Shown in pieces: positions 1-7,901 of a DNA stretch of 25,666 nucleotides (its first letter is position 1; each line of letters starts with the position of its first letter). A model generated the notes under the pieces. It saw nothing but the letters and a program-made list of their open reading frames with translations. It was not told the DNA's origin and did not search any database. Source of the DNA: an uncultured Porphyromonadaceae bacterium (GTDB lineage: Bacteria; Bacteroidota; Bacteroidia; Bacteroidales; Muribaculaceae); the NCBI GenBank assembly GCA_947178245.1, contig CAMWXO010000006.1, forward strand, positions 1 to 25,666, given 5' to 3'. A program made the position numbers and the translations under genes.

Positions 1-19
1 ATATACCTGTTTAACCCTC

Positions 20-170
20 TAAACCTCCTAAACCCCATAAACCATCTAAACCTCCTAAACCCCTTAAACCTTCTAAACCTCCTAAACCCCTTAAACCTCC
101 TAAACCCCTTAAACCTTCTAAACCTCTTAAACCTCATAAACCTTCTAAACTTGATAAACAATTAAACACA
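20..170. repeat. 9-bp tandem repeat array, unit TAAACCNNN
   Basis: About sixteen consecutive units follow an almost strict 9-bp register from position 20 to about 162. Each starts TAAAC, and the common forms are TAAACCTCC, TAAACCCCT and TAAACCTTC. The first eleven units partly follow a 27-bp A-B-C order. The + strand of the array is nearly free of G, so the complementary strand carries GG and GGGG runs spaced by TTTA. Every unit has a TAA at the same phase, so it cannot be a coding repeat in that frame. The array decays into TAAACTTGA and TAAACAAT and stops about 10 nt before the sugar-kinase start codon, so it lies in that gene's leader. No promoter was seen in it. Confidence 0.9.
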
Positions 171-178
171 AATATAAC

Positions 179-1057
179 ATGAAAGACTATGTAGTAGGAA
201 TGGGCGAAGCCCTGTGGGACATCCTTCCCGAAGGAAAGAAAATCGGAGGCGCACCCGCCAATTTCGCATATCACGTGTCGCAGTTCGGACTGCCCAGCTG
301 CGTGGTAAGCGCCGTAGGAGACGATCACCTCGGCAAGGAAATTCTCGACAACTTCACCTCGAAGGGCCTCAACCAGCTTATATCTTTTGTGCCCTACCCC
401 ACCGGAACGGTGCAGGTCGAACTCGACGAGGCCGGCATCCCGATGTATGACATCAAGGAGAACGTGGCCTGGGACAACATCCCCTTCAACGAGGCTCTCG
501 AGGGACTGGCTAAAAAGACCAAGGCAGTATGCTTCGGCTCGCTGGCACAGCGCAACATCGTCTCGCGCGAGACAATCAACAAGTTTCTTGACGCCATGCC
601 TAAAACTGAAGACTCACTCGTGGTATTTGACGTCAACCTTCGCCAGGGCTTCTACACAAAGGAAATCCTCTGTAACTCTATGGAGCGCTGCAATATCTTG
701 AAGATCAATGATGAGGAACTGGTGACCGTAAGCCGTATGTTCGGCTATCCCGGCATCGACCTGCAGGACAAATGCTGGATCCTTCTCGGCAAATACAACC
801 TCAAGATGCTGATCCTCACCTGCGGCGTCAACGGAAGCTATGTCTTCACTCCGGGCAACGTCTCCTTCCAACCCACACCCAAGGTGGAGGTGGCCGATAC
901 CGTGGGAGCCGGCGACTCCTTCACCGCCGCATTCATAGCAAGCATCCTGAAGGGTAAGAGCGTGGCCGAGGCTCATGCCAAAGCCGTGCAGACTTCGGCC
1001 TTCGTCTGCACCAGAAAGGGTGCGATGCCGATTCTGCCCCCCGAGATAACAGAATAA
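179..1057 (+). CDS. PfkB-family sugar kinase, probable fructokinase
   Basis: This 292-residue protein is a ribokinase/PfkB-type kinase that phosphorylates a sugar, probably fructose, with ATP in the cytoplasm. Visible signatures are the substrate-binding GGAPANFA (residues 23-30), DVNLRQ (151-156), NDEE (177-180) and the C-terminal DTVGAGDSF (240-248), whose Asp246 is the expected catalytic base. The length is typical of bacterial fructokinases. ATG at 179 is the natural start: residues 3-10 form the first beta strand of the fold, and the upstream sequence is A-rich with no Shine-Dalgarno, as expected in Bacteroidota. In this phylum such kinases often sit beside fructan or sucrose utilisation genes, but the upstream neighbour is outside the window. 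The substrate is inferred from family similarity, not shown. Confidence 0.88.
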   Translation: MKDYVVGMGEALWDILPEGKKIGGAPANFAYHVSQFGLPSCVVSAVGDDHLGKEILDNFTSKGLNQLISFVPYPTGTVQVELDEAGIPMYDIKENVAWDNIPFNEALEGLAKKTKAVCFGSLAQRNIVSRETINKFLDAMPKTEDSLVVFDVNLRQGFYTKEILCNSMERCNILKINDEELVTVSRMFGYPGIDLQDKCWILLGKYNLKMLILTCGVNGSYVFTPGNVSFQPTPKVEVADTVGAGDSFTAAFIASILKGKSVAEAHAKAVQTSAFVCTRKGAMPILPPEITE

Positions 1058-1080
1058 AAATCATATCTTGCACTACATTC

Positions 1081-1120
1081 CATCCCGGATCCGCAGCCAC
1101 GCGGATTCGGGATGTTTTTT
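1081..1120 (+). terminator. Intrinsic terminator of the sugar kinase gene
   Basis: A 14-bp stem (arms 1081-1094 and 1101-1114, one G-U wobble) with a 6-nt loop is followed directly by TTTTTT (1115-1120). It lies 23 nt after the kinase stop codon. On the minus strand no T-run follows the hairpin directly, so it should act mainly on + strand transcripts, separating the kinase from the convergent mfd operon. Confidence 0.88.
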
Positions 1121-1178
1121 GCCGCATAAGTGGAGGGATGTAGAGCTCGTTTACGCGAGGGGATGATGCACCGATGTG

Positions 1179-4100
1179 TCAGACGGGGGTGAGGGTGCGG
1201 ATGGTGCGGAGGATGGAGAGCGCCTCGGAGACTGTCAGCACGTCGTCGATGAGGAATGAGCGTTTGCCCTTGATGTCGCGCAGATGCGTGCGGCCCGGAT
1301 CGAGCTGCAGCCACGCTATCATGCGTCCGAAGGCAGGCGACTGATAATAGGCCTTGTTGTCCTCGCCTACGAAATAGACATACATCTTACCCCCTTTCAG
1401 GGTAAGGCGCTCGATACCGAGCTGCTTCGCCGCGATGCGCAGAGGCACCACCTTGATGAGTTCTTCGGAGACGAGAGGTATTTCTCCGAAACGGTCTTTC
1501 AGTCGGGTGCGGAAGTCTTCGATCTGCTGCTCGCTCTCCATGTTGTCGAGTTCCTGATAGAGCGATATGCGCTCGCTTTCCTGAGGCACGTAGGAGGGCG
1601 GCAGCCGAAGTTCGAGATCGCTCTCGATGGAGCAGTCGGCCACGAATTCCTCTTCCTTGCCGGCATTCTGCTCGGCGAAAGTGTCGGCGAATTCCTCCGT
1701 CTTCAGCTCGAGCACGGTCTCCTTCAATATCTTCTGATAAGTCTCATATCCCAAGTCTGCGATGAAGCCCGACTGCTCGGCGCCGAGAAGATTTCCGGCT
1801 CCCCGGATGTCGAGATCCTGCATGGCGATATGTATGCCGCTTCCGAGGTCGGAAAAACTCTCTATGGCCTGCAGGCGGCGGCGCGCCACGGGGGTGAGCG
1901 GGGCGCCCGGAGGCACCATGAAGTAGCAGAACGCCTTGCGGTCGCTGCGCCCTACGCGCCCGCGCAACTGATGGAGCTCTGAGAGGCCGAAATTGTGGGC
2001 GTTATTGACTATGATGGTGTTCACGTTGGGCATGTCCACACCGTTTTCCACGATGGTGGTGGAGAGCAGTATGTCGTAGTCGTGCGCGGCGAAGTCAAGA
2101 ATCGCCTTCTCGAGCTTCTCGGGCGGCATCTGGCCGTGAGCCTTTACTATCCTGGCATCGGGCACGAGGCGGCGGAGCATGTTTTCGAGCACGTCAAGAT
2201 TCTCTATGCGGTTGGAGATGACGAAGAGCTGGCCATTGCGCGAGAGCTCGAAATTGACGGCTTCCTTCACTATGTCGTCGTCGAGCGACGCCACCGTGGT
2301 CACCACCGGGTGGCGATTGGCCGGCGGAGTATTGAGCGAGCTGAGATCGCGCGCGCCCATGAGCGAGAACTGCAGGGTGCGCGGGATGGGGGTGGCGCTC
2401 ATGGTGAGGGTGTCTACATTCACCTTCATCTGCTTCAGTTTCTCTTTCACGGCCACACCGAACTTCTGCTCCTCGTCGACGATGAGGAGGCCGAGATCCT
2501 TGAATTTGACCCCTTTCCCGATGAGCTTGTGGGTGCCTATGAGGATATCCACCTTTCCGGCCTCGAGATCGGCGAGAATCTGCTTCACTTCCTTGGGCTT
2601 CTTGGCGCGGGAGATGAACTCCACCCTCACCGGAAGATCTTTAAGACGCTTGGAGAAAGTGTTATAATGCTGCATGGCGAGCACCGTGGTGGGCACGAGC
2701 ACCGCCACCTGCTTCGAGTCTGCGGCGGCCTTGAAAGCGGCGCGGATGGCTATCTCCGTCTTACCGAAGCCGACATCGCCGCAGACGAGCCTGTCCATCG
2801 GGCGGGGGCTTTCCATGTCGGCCTTGATGTCGTTGGTGGCCTTGAGCTGGTCAGGGGTGTCCTCGTAGATGAAACTTGCCTCCAGCTCGTGCTGCAGATA
2901 CGAGTCGGGCGAGAAGGCGAAACCCTTCTCCTCGCGGCGTGCGGCATAAAGCTTGATCAGGTCGCGGGCTATATCCTTCATCTTCCCCTTGGTGCGGTCT
3001 TTGACACGCGCCCAGGCTCCGGAGCCGAGTTTGTTGATCTTCGGGGGCACACCCTCCTTGCCCCGATATTTCGAGAGCTTATGGAGCGCGTGGATCGAGA
3101 CGAGCACGATGTCGTCGTTCTGGTAGAAGAGCTTGATCATCTCCTGCGGACGCCCGTTGGTGTCGGTCTTGATCAGGCCGCCGAAGCGCCCTACGCCGTG
3201 GTCGATGTGCACGATGTAGTCGCCCACCTCAATCTGGTTGAGTTCCTTGAGCGAGAGTGCGAGTTTTCCGCTGCGCGCACGGTCAGACTTGAGCGAATAC
3301 TTATGGAAACGGTCGAAAATCTGATGATCCGTAAACCAGCATATCCTCGCCTCATGATCTACGAAACCGGCATGCACGGTCTCGCCGACGGGTGTGAATC
3401 GGATATCGTCGCCCCTGTCTTCAAATATATCCTTGAGGCGCTGACTCTGATAGGGGGAGTCTGAAAGGAGCAGGATGCGATAGCCATCGGCCAGCATACG
3501 CAGGAAAGACTCTGAAATGAGGTCGAAGTTCTTATGATACGAGGCCTGCGAAGATGTGTCGAAATTCAGGCAGGCATCGGCGCCGGCTCCGGTCACGGTC
3601 ATTCCGAACTCCACCACGCGCATCGCTTCGAGCCGGCGCATGAAATCGGCCGGATCCACCACTTTTTCCATCGCGTGAGAGTCGCCCTCCTCGGCGATGG
3701 CCGCTGACTCGGAGAAAGACTGCGACGCGACGTCGGCCACCACCGCTTTAAGCGACGCGAGGGAGGCGGCGAGCAGCGGAGTATCCCCACCTGCGAACTC
3801 AAGAAACGAGATGCCATCGGCCATATCGCCCTCAGCGGCCGAGGGGGGCACGACGGTGATGTCGGCAACACGTTGCTCCGAAAGCTGCGTCTCTACGTTA
3901 AAAGCGCGTATGGAGTCGATCTCGTCGTCGAAAAAGTCGAGGCGGTAGGGAAGTTCGTTGGAGTAGGAGAAAACGTCGAGAATGGAGCCTCTGCGCGCAA
4001 ACTGGCCGGGTTCATATACGTAGTCCACCTGCCGGAAACCGAGCTCGAGCAGGCGCTCCTCGGTCTGCCTTATGTCGGCCTTGCCACCCGAGCGGAGGGC

Positions 4101-4550
4101 AAGGGTGTCGCGCTCGAGCACCTCACGCACCGGAACGCGCTCGGCAAGCGCCTCGGGATAAGTCACCACAAAGCGCAGCCTGCCCGAGCGCCAGCCGTCG
4201 AGAGTCTCGGCGCGGAGTATCTGCTGCGGGGCATCGACGCGGCCATATTTGATGTGGCGCTTGTAGCCCGACGGGAAGAAACCCACCTCGCCTGAGGGAG
4301 CGACGCGCGAGAGGTCGTGATATAGATATCCGGCAGTGTCGGCGTCATCGGCCACTATCACGAGCGGGTGCGTCTTCCGGGGAAGCAGGCCGAAAAGCAT
4401 CGCGGCCGACGAGCCGCGCAATCCGGCGAGGGCACCGCGGCGCACCTTTTTATCGGCGAGCATCGCGGCAAGGGCCTTCACGCGCGGCGGCGTAGCGAAC
4501 AGCGCCGCCGCCTCGGGCAGCGACATCAGGGCTTCGCTTGCTTTCTTCAT
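1179..4550 (-). CDS. mfd: Transcription-repair coupling factor Mfd
   Basis: This 1123-residue protein is close to the family length of about 1150. Mfd is a cytoplasmic DNA translocase that binds RNA polymerase stalled at lesions, dislodges it and recruits UvrA. Domains in order: a UvrB-like N-terminal module (about 1-350), the CarD/RNA-polymerase-interaction domain starting near VGDYIVHIDHGVGRF (442-456), the RecG-like helicase core and a C-terminal TRCF domain (about 985-1080). The helicase motifs are intact: Walker A GDVGFGKT (591-598), DEEQ (692-695), SATPIPRTL (718-726) and GRVGRSD (864-870). Its ATG overlaps the stop of the S41 protease gene in an ATGA junction, so the genes are translationally coupled. 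It is the last gene of the nadB, protease, mfd operon. Its presence beside uvrC elsewhere in the window is probably coincidental. Confidence 0.97.
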   Translation of the reverse strand: MKKASEALMSLPEAAALFATPPRVKALAAMLADKKVRRGALAGLRGSSAAMLFGLLPRKTHPLVIVADDADTAGYLYHDLSRVAPSGEVGFFPSGYKRHIKYGRVDAPQQILRAETLDGWRSGRLRFVVTYPEALAERVPVREVLERDTLALRSGGKADIRQTEERLLELGFRQVDYVYEPGQFARRGSILDVFSYSNELPYRLDFFDDEIDSIRAFNVETQLSEQRVADITVVPPSAAEGDMADGISFLEFAGGDTPLLAASLASLKAVVADVASQSFSESAAIAEEGDSHAMEKVVDPADFMRRLEAMRVVEFGMTVTGAGADACLNFDTSSQASYHKNFDLISESFLRMLADGYRILLLSDSPYQSQRLKDIFEDRGDDIRFTPVGETVHAGFVDHEARICWFTDHQIFDRFHKYSLKSDRARSGKLALSLKELNQIEVGDYIVHIDHGVGRFGGLIKTDTNGRPQEMIKLFYQNDDIVLVSIHALHKLSKYRGKEGVPPKINKLGSGAWARVKDRTKGKMKDIARDLIKLYAARREEKGFAFSPDSYLQHELEASFIYEDTPDQLKATNDIKADMESPRPMDRLVCGDVGFGKTEIAIRAAFKAAADSKQVAVLVPTTVLAMQHYNTFSKRLKDLPVRVEFISRAKKPKEVKQILADLEAGKVDILIGTHKLIGKGVKFKDLGLLIVDEEQKFGVAVKEKLKQMKVNVDTLTMSATPIPRTLQFSLMGARDLSSLNTPPANRHPVVTTVASLDDDIVKEAVNFELSRNGQLFVISNRIENLDVLENMLRRLVPDARIVKAHGQMPPEKLEKAILDFAAHDYDILLSTTIVENGVDMPNVNTIIVNNAHNFGLSELHQLRGRVGRSDRKAFCYFMVPPGAPLTPVARRRLQAIESFSDLGSGIHIAMQDLDIRGAGNLLGAEQSGFIADLGYETYQKILKETVLELKTEEFADTFAEQNAGKEEEFVADCSIESDLELRLPPSYVPQESERISLYQELDNMESEQQIEDFRTRLKDRFGEIPLVSEELIKVVPLRIAAKQLGIERLTLKGGKMYVYFVGEDNKAYYQSPAFGRMIAWLQLDPGRTHLRDIKGKRSFLIDDVLTVSEALSILRTIRTLTPV

Positions 4551-6193
4551 TTGCCGCTCCCTTTAAGAGTGGCCTCGTAAGCGGGGCCCGTGAGCACCTC
4601 CACAGCCTTCTCCACCACGGGATCTGACTGCAGGCCCACGAGAATGCGGCCGGTGTCGCCGTAATAGCGCGACGCAATCTCTTCAAGAAGATATTCGCTT
4701 ATCTCCTTGCGCTTGAAGCGCAGGTCGCGCTCGAGATCGCTCCCGAGCAGGGTCTGGAGATGATCGAGCACGGAATCGCTCTCCTCGGTGGCATAGCCCT
4801 GCTCCGAGGCCTGCTTGCGCACTTCCTTCAGGAGCTCGTCGAAAGAGGAATCATACTTCATGTCGCTCTGCGAGACGTAGGCGGAGAAGTCGGCGTATGT
4901 GTCATCGTCGATCTGCATGCCGGGTATCTCGGGGCTCCCGGGATGCGACGCGCGATAGCGTGTGGCGTAGTCGAAAATCTTGTTTTTGGTGACGAGGTTG
5001 TAAAGGATATCCGAATAATTCTTTATCTCCACTACGGAATCGGGCTGCAGGCCGCCGCCGTCGCGCACCTCGCGCCCCCTGGCCGTGTGATAGACATTGG
5101 TGAGCGAGTCGGGAATGCGGGCCACGGAGCCGTCCGGATTCCGGTTTGAATAGTCGAGAGCCTGAATCAAGCGTCCGGAGGGAATATAATATTTGGCCAC
5201 TGTCACCTTCAGGAGCGCATCGTGAGGAAGAGGGAAGGAGGTCTGTACGAGCCCCTTTCCGAAACTGCGGGTGCCTATCAGCACAGCGCGGTCGAGATCC
5301 TGAAGCGCTCCTGCGGTAATTTCCGAGGCAGATGCCGTGCCGCCGTCCACGAGCACAGCCAGCGGAATATCAGGATGTGTGGGCTTGTGAGTGGTCTTGT
5401 AGACGCGCTCGCTGCCCTTCCCCTTGGTACGGAGCACCTCGGTGCCTTTCGGGAGGAAATTGCCGAGCACCTCCACGGCGCTCTCCACGAGGCCGCCGCC
5501 ATTGCCGCGGAGGTCGATAATGAGCTTCGAGAAGCCGGGGATGCGGCTGAGTGAGTCGAGCGCGGCCGTCATTTCCATCGGAGTGTTGTAGATGAAACTC
5601 GTCAGTTTGATATATCCCACCTCGGGCGATATCATGCCGAACCAGGGCACCGATTTCTCACCCACCTTCTCGCGGGTGACGATGAATGTCTTCAGCGAGT
5701 CTTCCACGTATGGGCGAATCACCTCAATGCGCACTTCTGTGCCGGGATTGCCCTTGAGTAGCTTGGACACCTCGCCGCTCTTCAGCCCCTTCGCGTCCAC
5801 GCTGTCTACCCTGGCGATTTTGTCGCCGGCCATGAGACCCGCCTTCTCCGACGGGCTTCCCTCCATAGGGGCCGAGATACATACGTAGTCACCCATCTGG
5901 AGTATGTAGGAGCCGATGCCGGCATATTCTCCCGTGGTCATCTTCAGGAGTTCGTCGCGGTCATCGGGTGAATAATACGATGTGTAGGGATCCACAGTGT
6001 TGAGCATGGCCCTTGAAGCCGCCTTGAAGGCGTCGTCGATGCGTATGGAATCGACATAGTTCTGCTCAAGCACCTTCACCATGGCGTTGAAGGTCTTGAG
6101 ATTTCGCTGCAGGGCCATGTCATGGCTTTTTCCGGCAGTTGCGGATATGATGATCAGCGCGAGCGCCAATAAGGGGAGGGTGAGCCTTTTCAT
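4547..6193 (-). CDS. S41 family carboxy-terminal processing protease
   Basis: This 548-residue exported serine protease of the CtpA/Prc class degrades or trims periplasmic proteins from their C-termini. It starts with a hydrophobic signal segment (LTLPLLALALIIISATA, residues 4-20). A PDZ domain covers about 88-170. The peptidase core carries DLRGNGGGL (227-235), GGTASAS (284-290) and GTRSFGKG (307-314). The expected catalytic dyad is Ser288 and Lys313, the 25-residue spacing usual for this family. A long C-terminal segment (about 400-548) is charged and helical-looking. The ATG shares one base with the nadB stop (TAATG), and the stop overlaps mfd by 4 nt, so it is the middle gene of an operon. 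The signal sequence lacks a lipobox, so it is probably periplasmic rather than lipid-anchored. The substrate is unknown. Confidence 0.93.
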   Translation of the reverse strand: MKRLTLPLLALALIIISATAGKSHDMALQRNLKTFNAMVKVLEQNYVDSIRIDDAFKAASRAMLNTVDPYTSYYSPDDRDELLKMTTGEYAGIGSYILQMGDYVCISAPMEGSPSEKAGLMAGDKIARVDSVDAKGLKSGEVSKLLKGNPGTEVRIEVIRPYVEDSLKTFIVTREKVGEKSVPWFGMISPEVGYIKLTSFIYNTPMEMTAALDSLSRIPGFSKLIIDLRGNGGGLVESAVEVLGNFLPKGTEVLRTKGKGSERVYKTTHKPTHPDIPLAVLVDGGTASASEITAGALQDLDRAVLIGTRSFGKGLVQTSFPLPHDALLKVTVAKYYIPSGRLIQALDYSNRNPDGSVARIPDSLTNVYHTARGREVRDGGGLQPDSVVEIKNYSDILYNLVTKNKIFDYATRYRASHPGSPEIPGMQIDDDTYADFSAYVSQSDMKYDSSFDELLKEVRKQASEQGYATEESDSVLDHLQTLLGSDLERDLRFKRKEISEYLLEEIASRYYGDTGRILVGLQSDPVVEKAVEVLTGPAYEATLKGSGK

Positions 6194-7791
6194 TATTGAT
6201 TGATTTCTTCATTCCCCGTGAGGTCGGGGTGTGGATAGTCGATGGTGAAGTGCAGCCCGCGCGATTCCTTTCTCTCGCGTGCCTGCCGCATTATGAGATA
6301 TGCGATATTGATGATGTTTCTCAACTCGCAGAGCGTGCGTGTGGGCTTGCTTTCGCGGAAGAGCCTCTCGGTCTCCTGATACAGTATGTCGAGGCGGTTC
6401 CATGCGCGGTCGAGGCGGAGGTCGCTGCGCACGATACCGACGTAATAACCCATGATCTGGTTCACTTCCTTCTCAGACTGGGTGATGAGCACCATCTCCT
6501 CGGGATGTGTGGTGCCCTCGTCGTTCCATTCGGGCACGTCGTTGCGGAATTCGATACCGTCCACGCGCTCCAATGAATGCCTTGCGGCCGCTTCGGCATA
6601 GACCACGGCCTCGATGAGGGAATTCGACGCGAGGCGGTTGCCGCCGTGCAGCCCGGTGCGCGAGCATTCTCCTATTGCATACAGGCGGTCGATGCTCGAC
6701 TGGGAGTTGAGATCCACCTTTATTCCGCCGCAGAGGTAATGTGCCGCGGGAGCCACGGGAATCATCTCCTTCGTGATGTCGATGCCGAGCGAGAGGCATT
6801 TCTCGTAGATGTTCGGGAAATGCTTTTTCGTCTCCTCCGGGTCTTTGTGGGTCACGTCGAGGCATACATGGTCGGCGCCGGTCTGCTTCATCTCCGAGTC
6901 GATGGCACGCGCCACGATGTCGCGCGGGGCGAGCGAGAGGCGCGGATCATATTTGTGCATGAATTCCTTTCCGTCGGGAGTCTTGAGCACAGCGCCGTAG
7001 CCCCTCATGGCCTCGGTGATGAGGAAACTCGGGCGGTCGCCGGGGTGATATAGCGCCGTGGGATGGAACTGAATGAATTCCATGTCGCAGACGTCGCCTT
7101 TGGCACGGTAGACCATCGCTATGCCGTCGCCCGTGGCGATGAGCGGATTGGTGGTGGTGGTGTAGCACGCGCCCACGCCTCCGGTAGCCATCACAGTGAT
7201 TCGCGCGAGGAATGTGTCTACCTTCTCGGTCTCCTCGTTGAGGACGTAGGCACCATAGCACGTGATGTCGGGAGTGCGCCGCGTCACTATCTTTCCGAGA
7301 TGATGCTGCGTGATGATCTCCACAGCGAAATGATACTCGAAGACATCGATGTATGGATTCTGCTTCACTCGCTCCACGAGCGAGGTCTGGATGGCGGCCC
7401 CGGTGTTGTCGGCATGGTGCAGGATCCTGAACTCGGAGTGGCCTCCCTCCCGATGGAGATCGAAAGAGCCGTCTTCTTTCCTGTCGAAGTCCACTCCCCA
7501 TTCGAGCAGGGCACGTATCTGTTCGGGAGCCTCGCGCACCACTTTCTCCACCGCTTCAGGATCGGAAAGCCAGTCGCCGGCAACCATGGTGTCGTGGATA
7601 TGCTTGTCGAAATTGTCTACTTCAAGATTGGTGACGCTTGCCACTCCTCCCTGTGCAAAAAACGTATTGGCCTCCTCGAGGTCAGACTTGCAGATGAGCG
7701 CCACCCTGTGGGCTGCGGAGGCAACCTTGAGGGCGAAACTCATTCCGGCCACGCCGCTGCCGATGACGAGATAATCGTATTTGAAAACCAT
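6193..7791 (-). CDS. nadB: L-aspartate oxidase NadB
   Basis: This FAD enzyme oxidises L-aspartate to iminoaspartate, the first step of NAD synthesis from aspartate (with quinolinate synthase NadA, which is not in this window). The N-terminus has the FAD-binding motif GSGVAGMSFA. Further family hallmarks are the flavoprotein stretch FFAQGGVASV, HREGGHSEFRILHHADNTG, MEFIQFHPTALY and GLHGGNRLASNSLIEA. I start it at ATG 7791 (532 residues, MVFKYDYLVIG), where homology begins. A longer GTG-initiated reading from 7833 is possible, but that codon falls in the loop of a strong hairpin and adds an unconserved proline- and asparagine-rich stretch. It is the first gene of the tightly packed operon with the S41 protease and mfd. 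No consensus promoter was found in the 110-nt gap upstream. Confidence 0.95.
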   Translation of the reverse strand: MVFKYDYLVIGSGVAGMSFALKVASAAHRVALICKSDLEEANTFFAQGGVASVTNLEVDNFDKHIHDTMVAGDWLSDPEAVEKVVREAPEQIRALLEWGVDFDRKEDGSFDLHREGGHSEFRILHHADNTGAAIQTSLVERVKQNPYIDVFEYHFAVEIITQHHLGKIVTRRTPDITCYGAYVLNEETEKVDTFLARITVMATGGVGACYTTTTNPLIATGDGIAMVYRAKGDVCDMEFIQFHPTALYHPGDRPSFLITEAMRGYGAVLKTPDGKEFMHKYDPRLSLAPRDIVARAIDSEMKQTGADHVCLDVTHKDPEETKKHFPNIYEKCLSLGIDITKEMIPVAPAAHYLCGGIKVDLNSQSSIDRLYAIGECSRTGLHGGNRLASNSLIEAVVYAEAAARHSLERVDGIEFRNDVPEWNDEGTTHPEEMVLITQSEKEVNQIMGYYVGIVRSDLRLDRAWNRLDILYQETERLFRESKPTRTLCELRNIINIAYLIMRQARERKESRGLHFTIDYPHPDLTGNEEINQ

Positions 7792-7816
7792 TTTCGGAAA
7801 GGTGTTGGAATTTGTA

Positions 7817-7844
7817 GGGCGCGGGCCAGTCACGGCCCACGCCC
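7817..7844 (-). terminator. Strong hairpin between lipoprotein gene and nadB
   Basis: An 11-bp GC-rich inverted repeat (arms 7817-7827 and 7834-7844, one wobble pair) encloses a 6-nt loop. Read on the minus strand it follows the lipoprotein stop by 57 nt and precedes the nadB ATG by about 25 nt. No T-run follows, so it is not a classical intrinsic terminator. It may stabilise the upstream mRNA end or reduce read-through into nadB. Confidence 0.5.
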
Positions 7845-7901
7845 TTCAGGTCGGATTTATGACGGGTATTCGCCTGCGGGCGATATCATAATATTCCTTA
7901 A

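Noticed and set aside
20..170. CRISPR array or coding repeat
   Set aside because: Units are 9 bp with no spacers, and TAA recurs in every unit.
1995..3464. Long open frame (489 codons) on the + strand opposite mfd
   Set aside because: It lies wholly antisense to an intact, clearly conserved mfd gene. Its protein has no recognisable motifs and it arises from the GC-rich third positions of the real gene. Similar antisense frames opposite nadB, uvrC and mnmG were dropped for the same reason.
7250..7270. Second parS-like site (CACGTG near 7259)
   Set aside because: Only the 6-bp core is present; the outer TGTTT/AAACA arms are missing.
7792..7833. Extended GTG start for NadB
   Set aside because: The extra residues are not conserved and the codon lies in the loop of a strong hairpin. 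The ATG at 7791 gives the usual NadB N-terminus.
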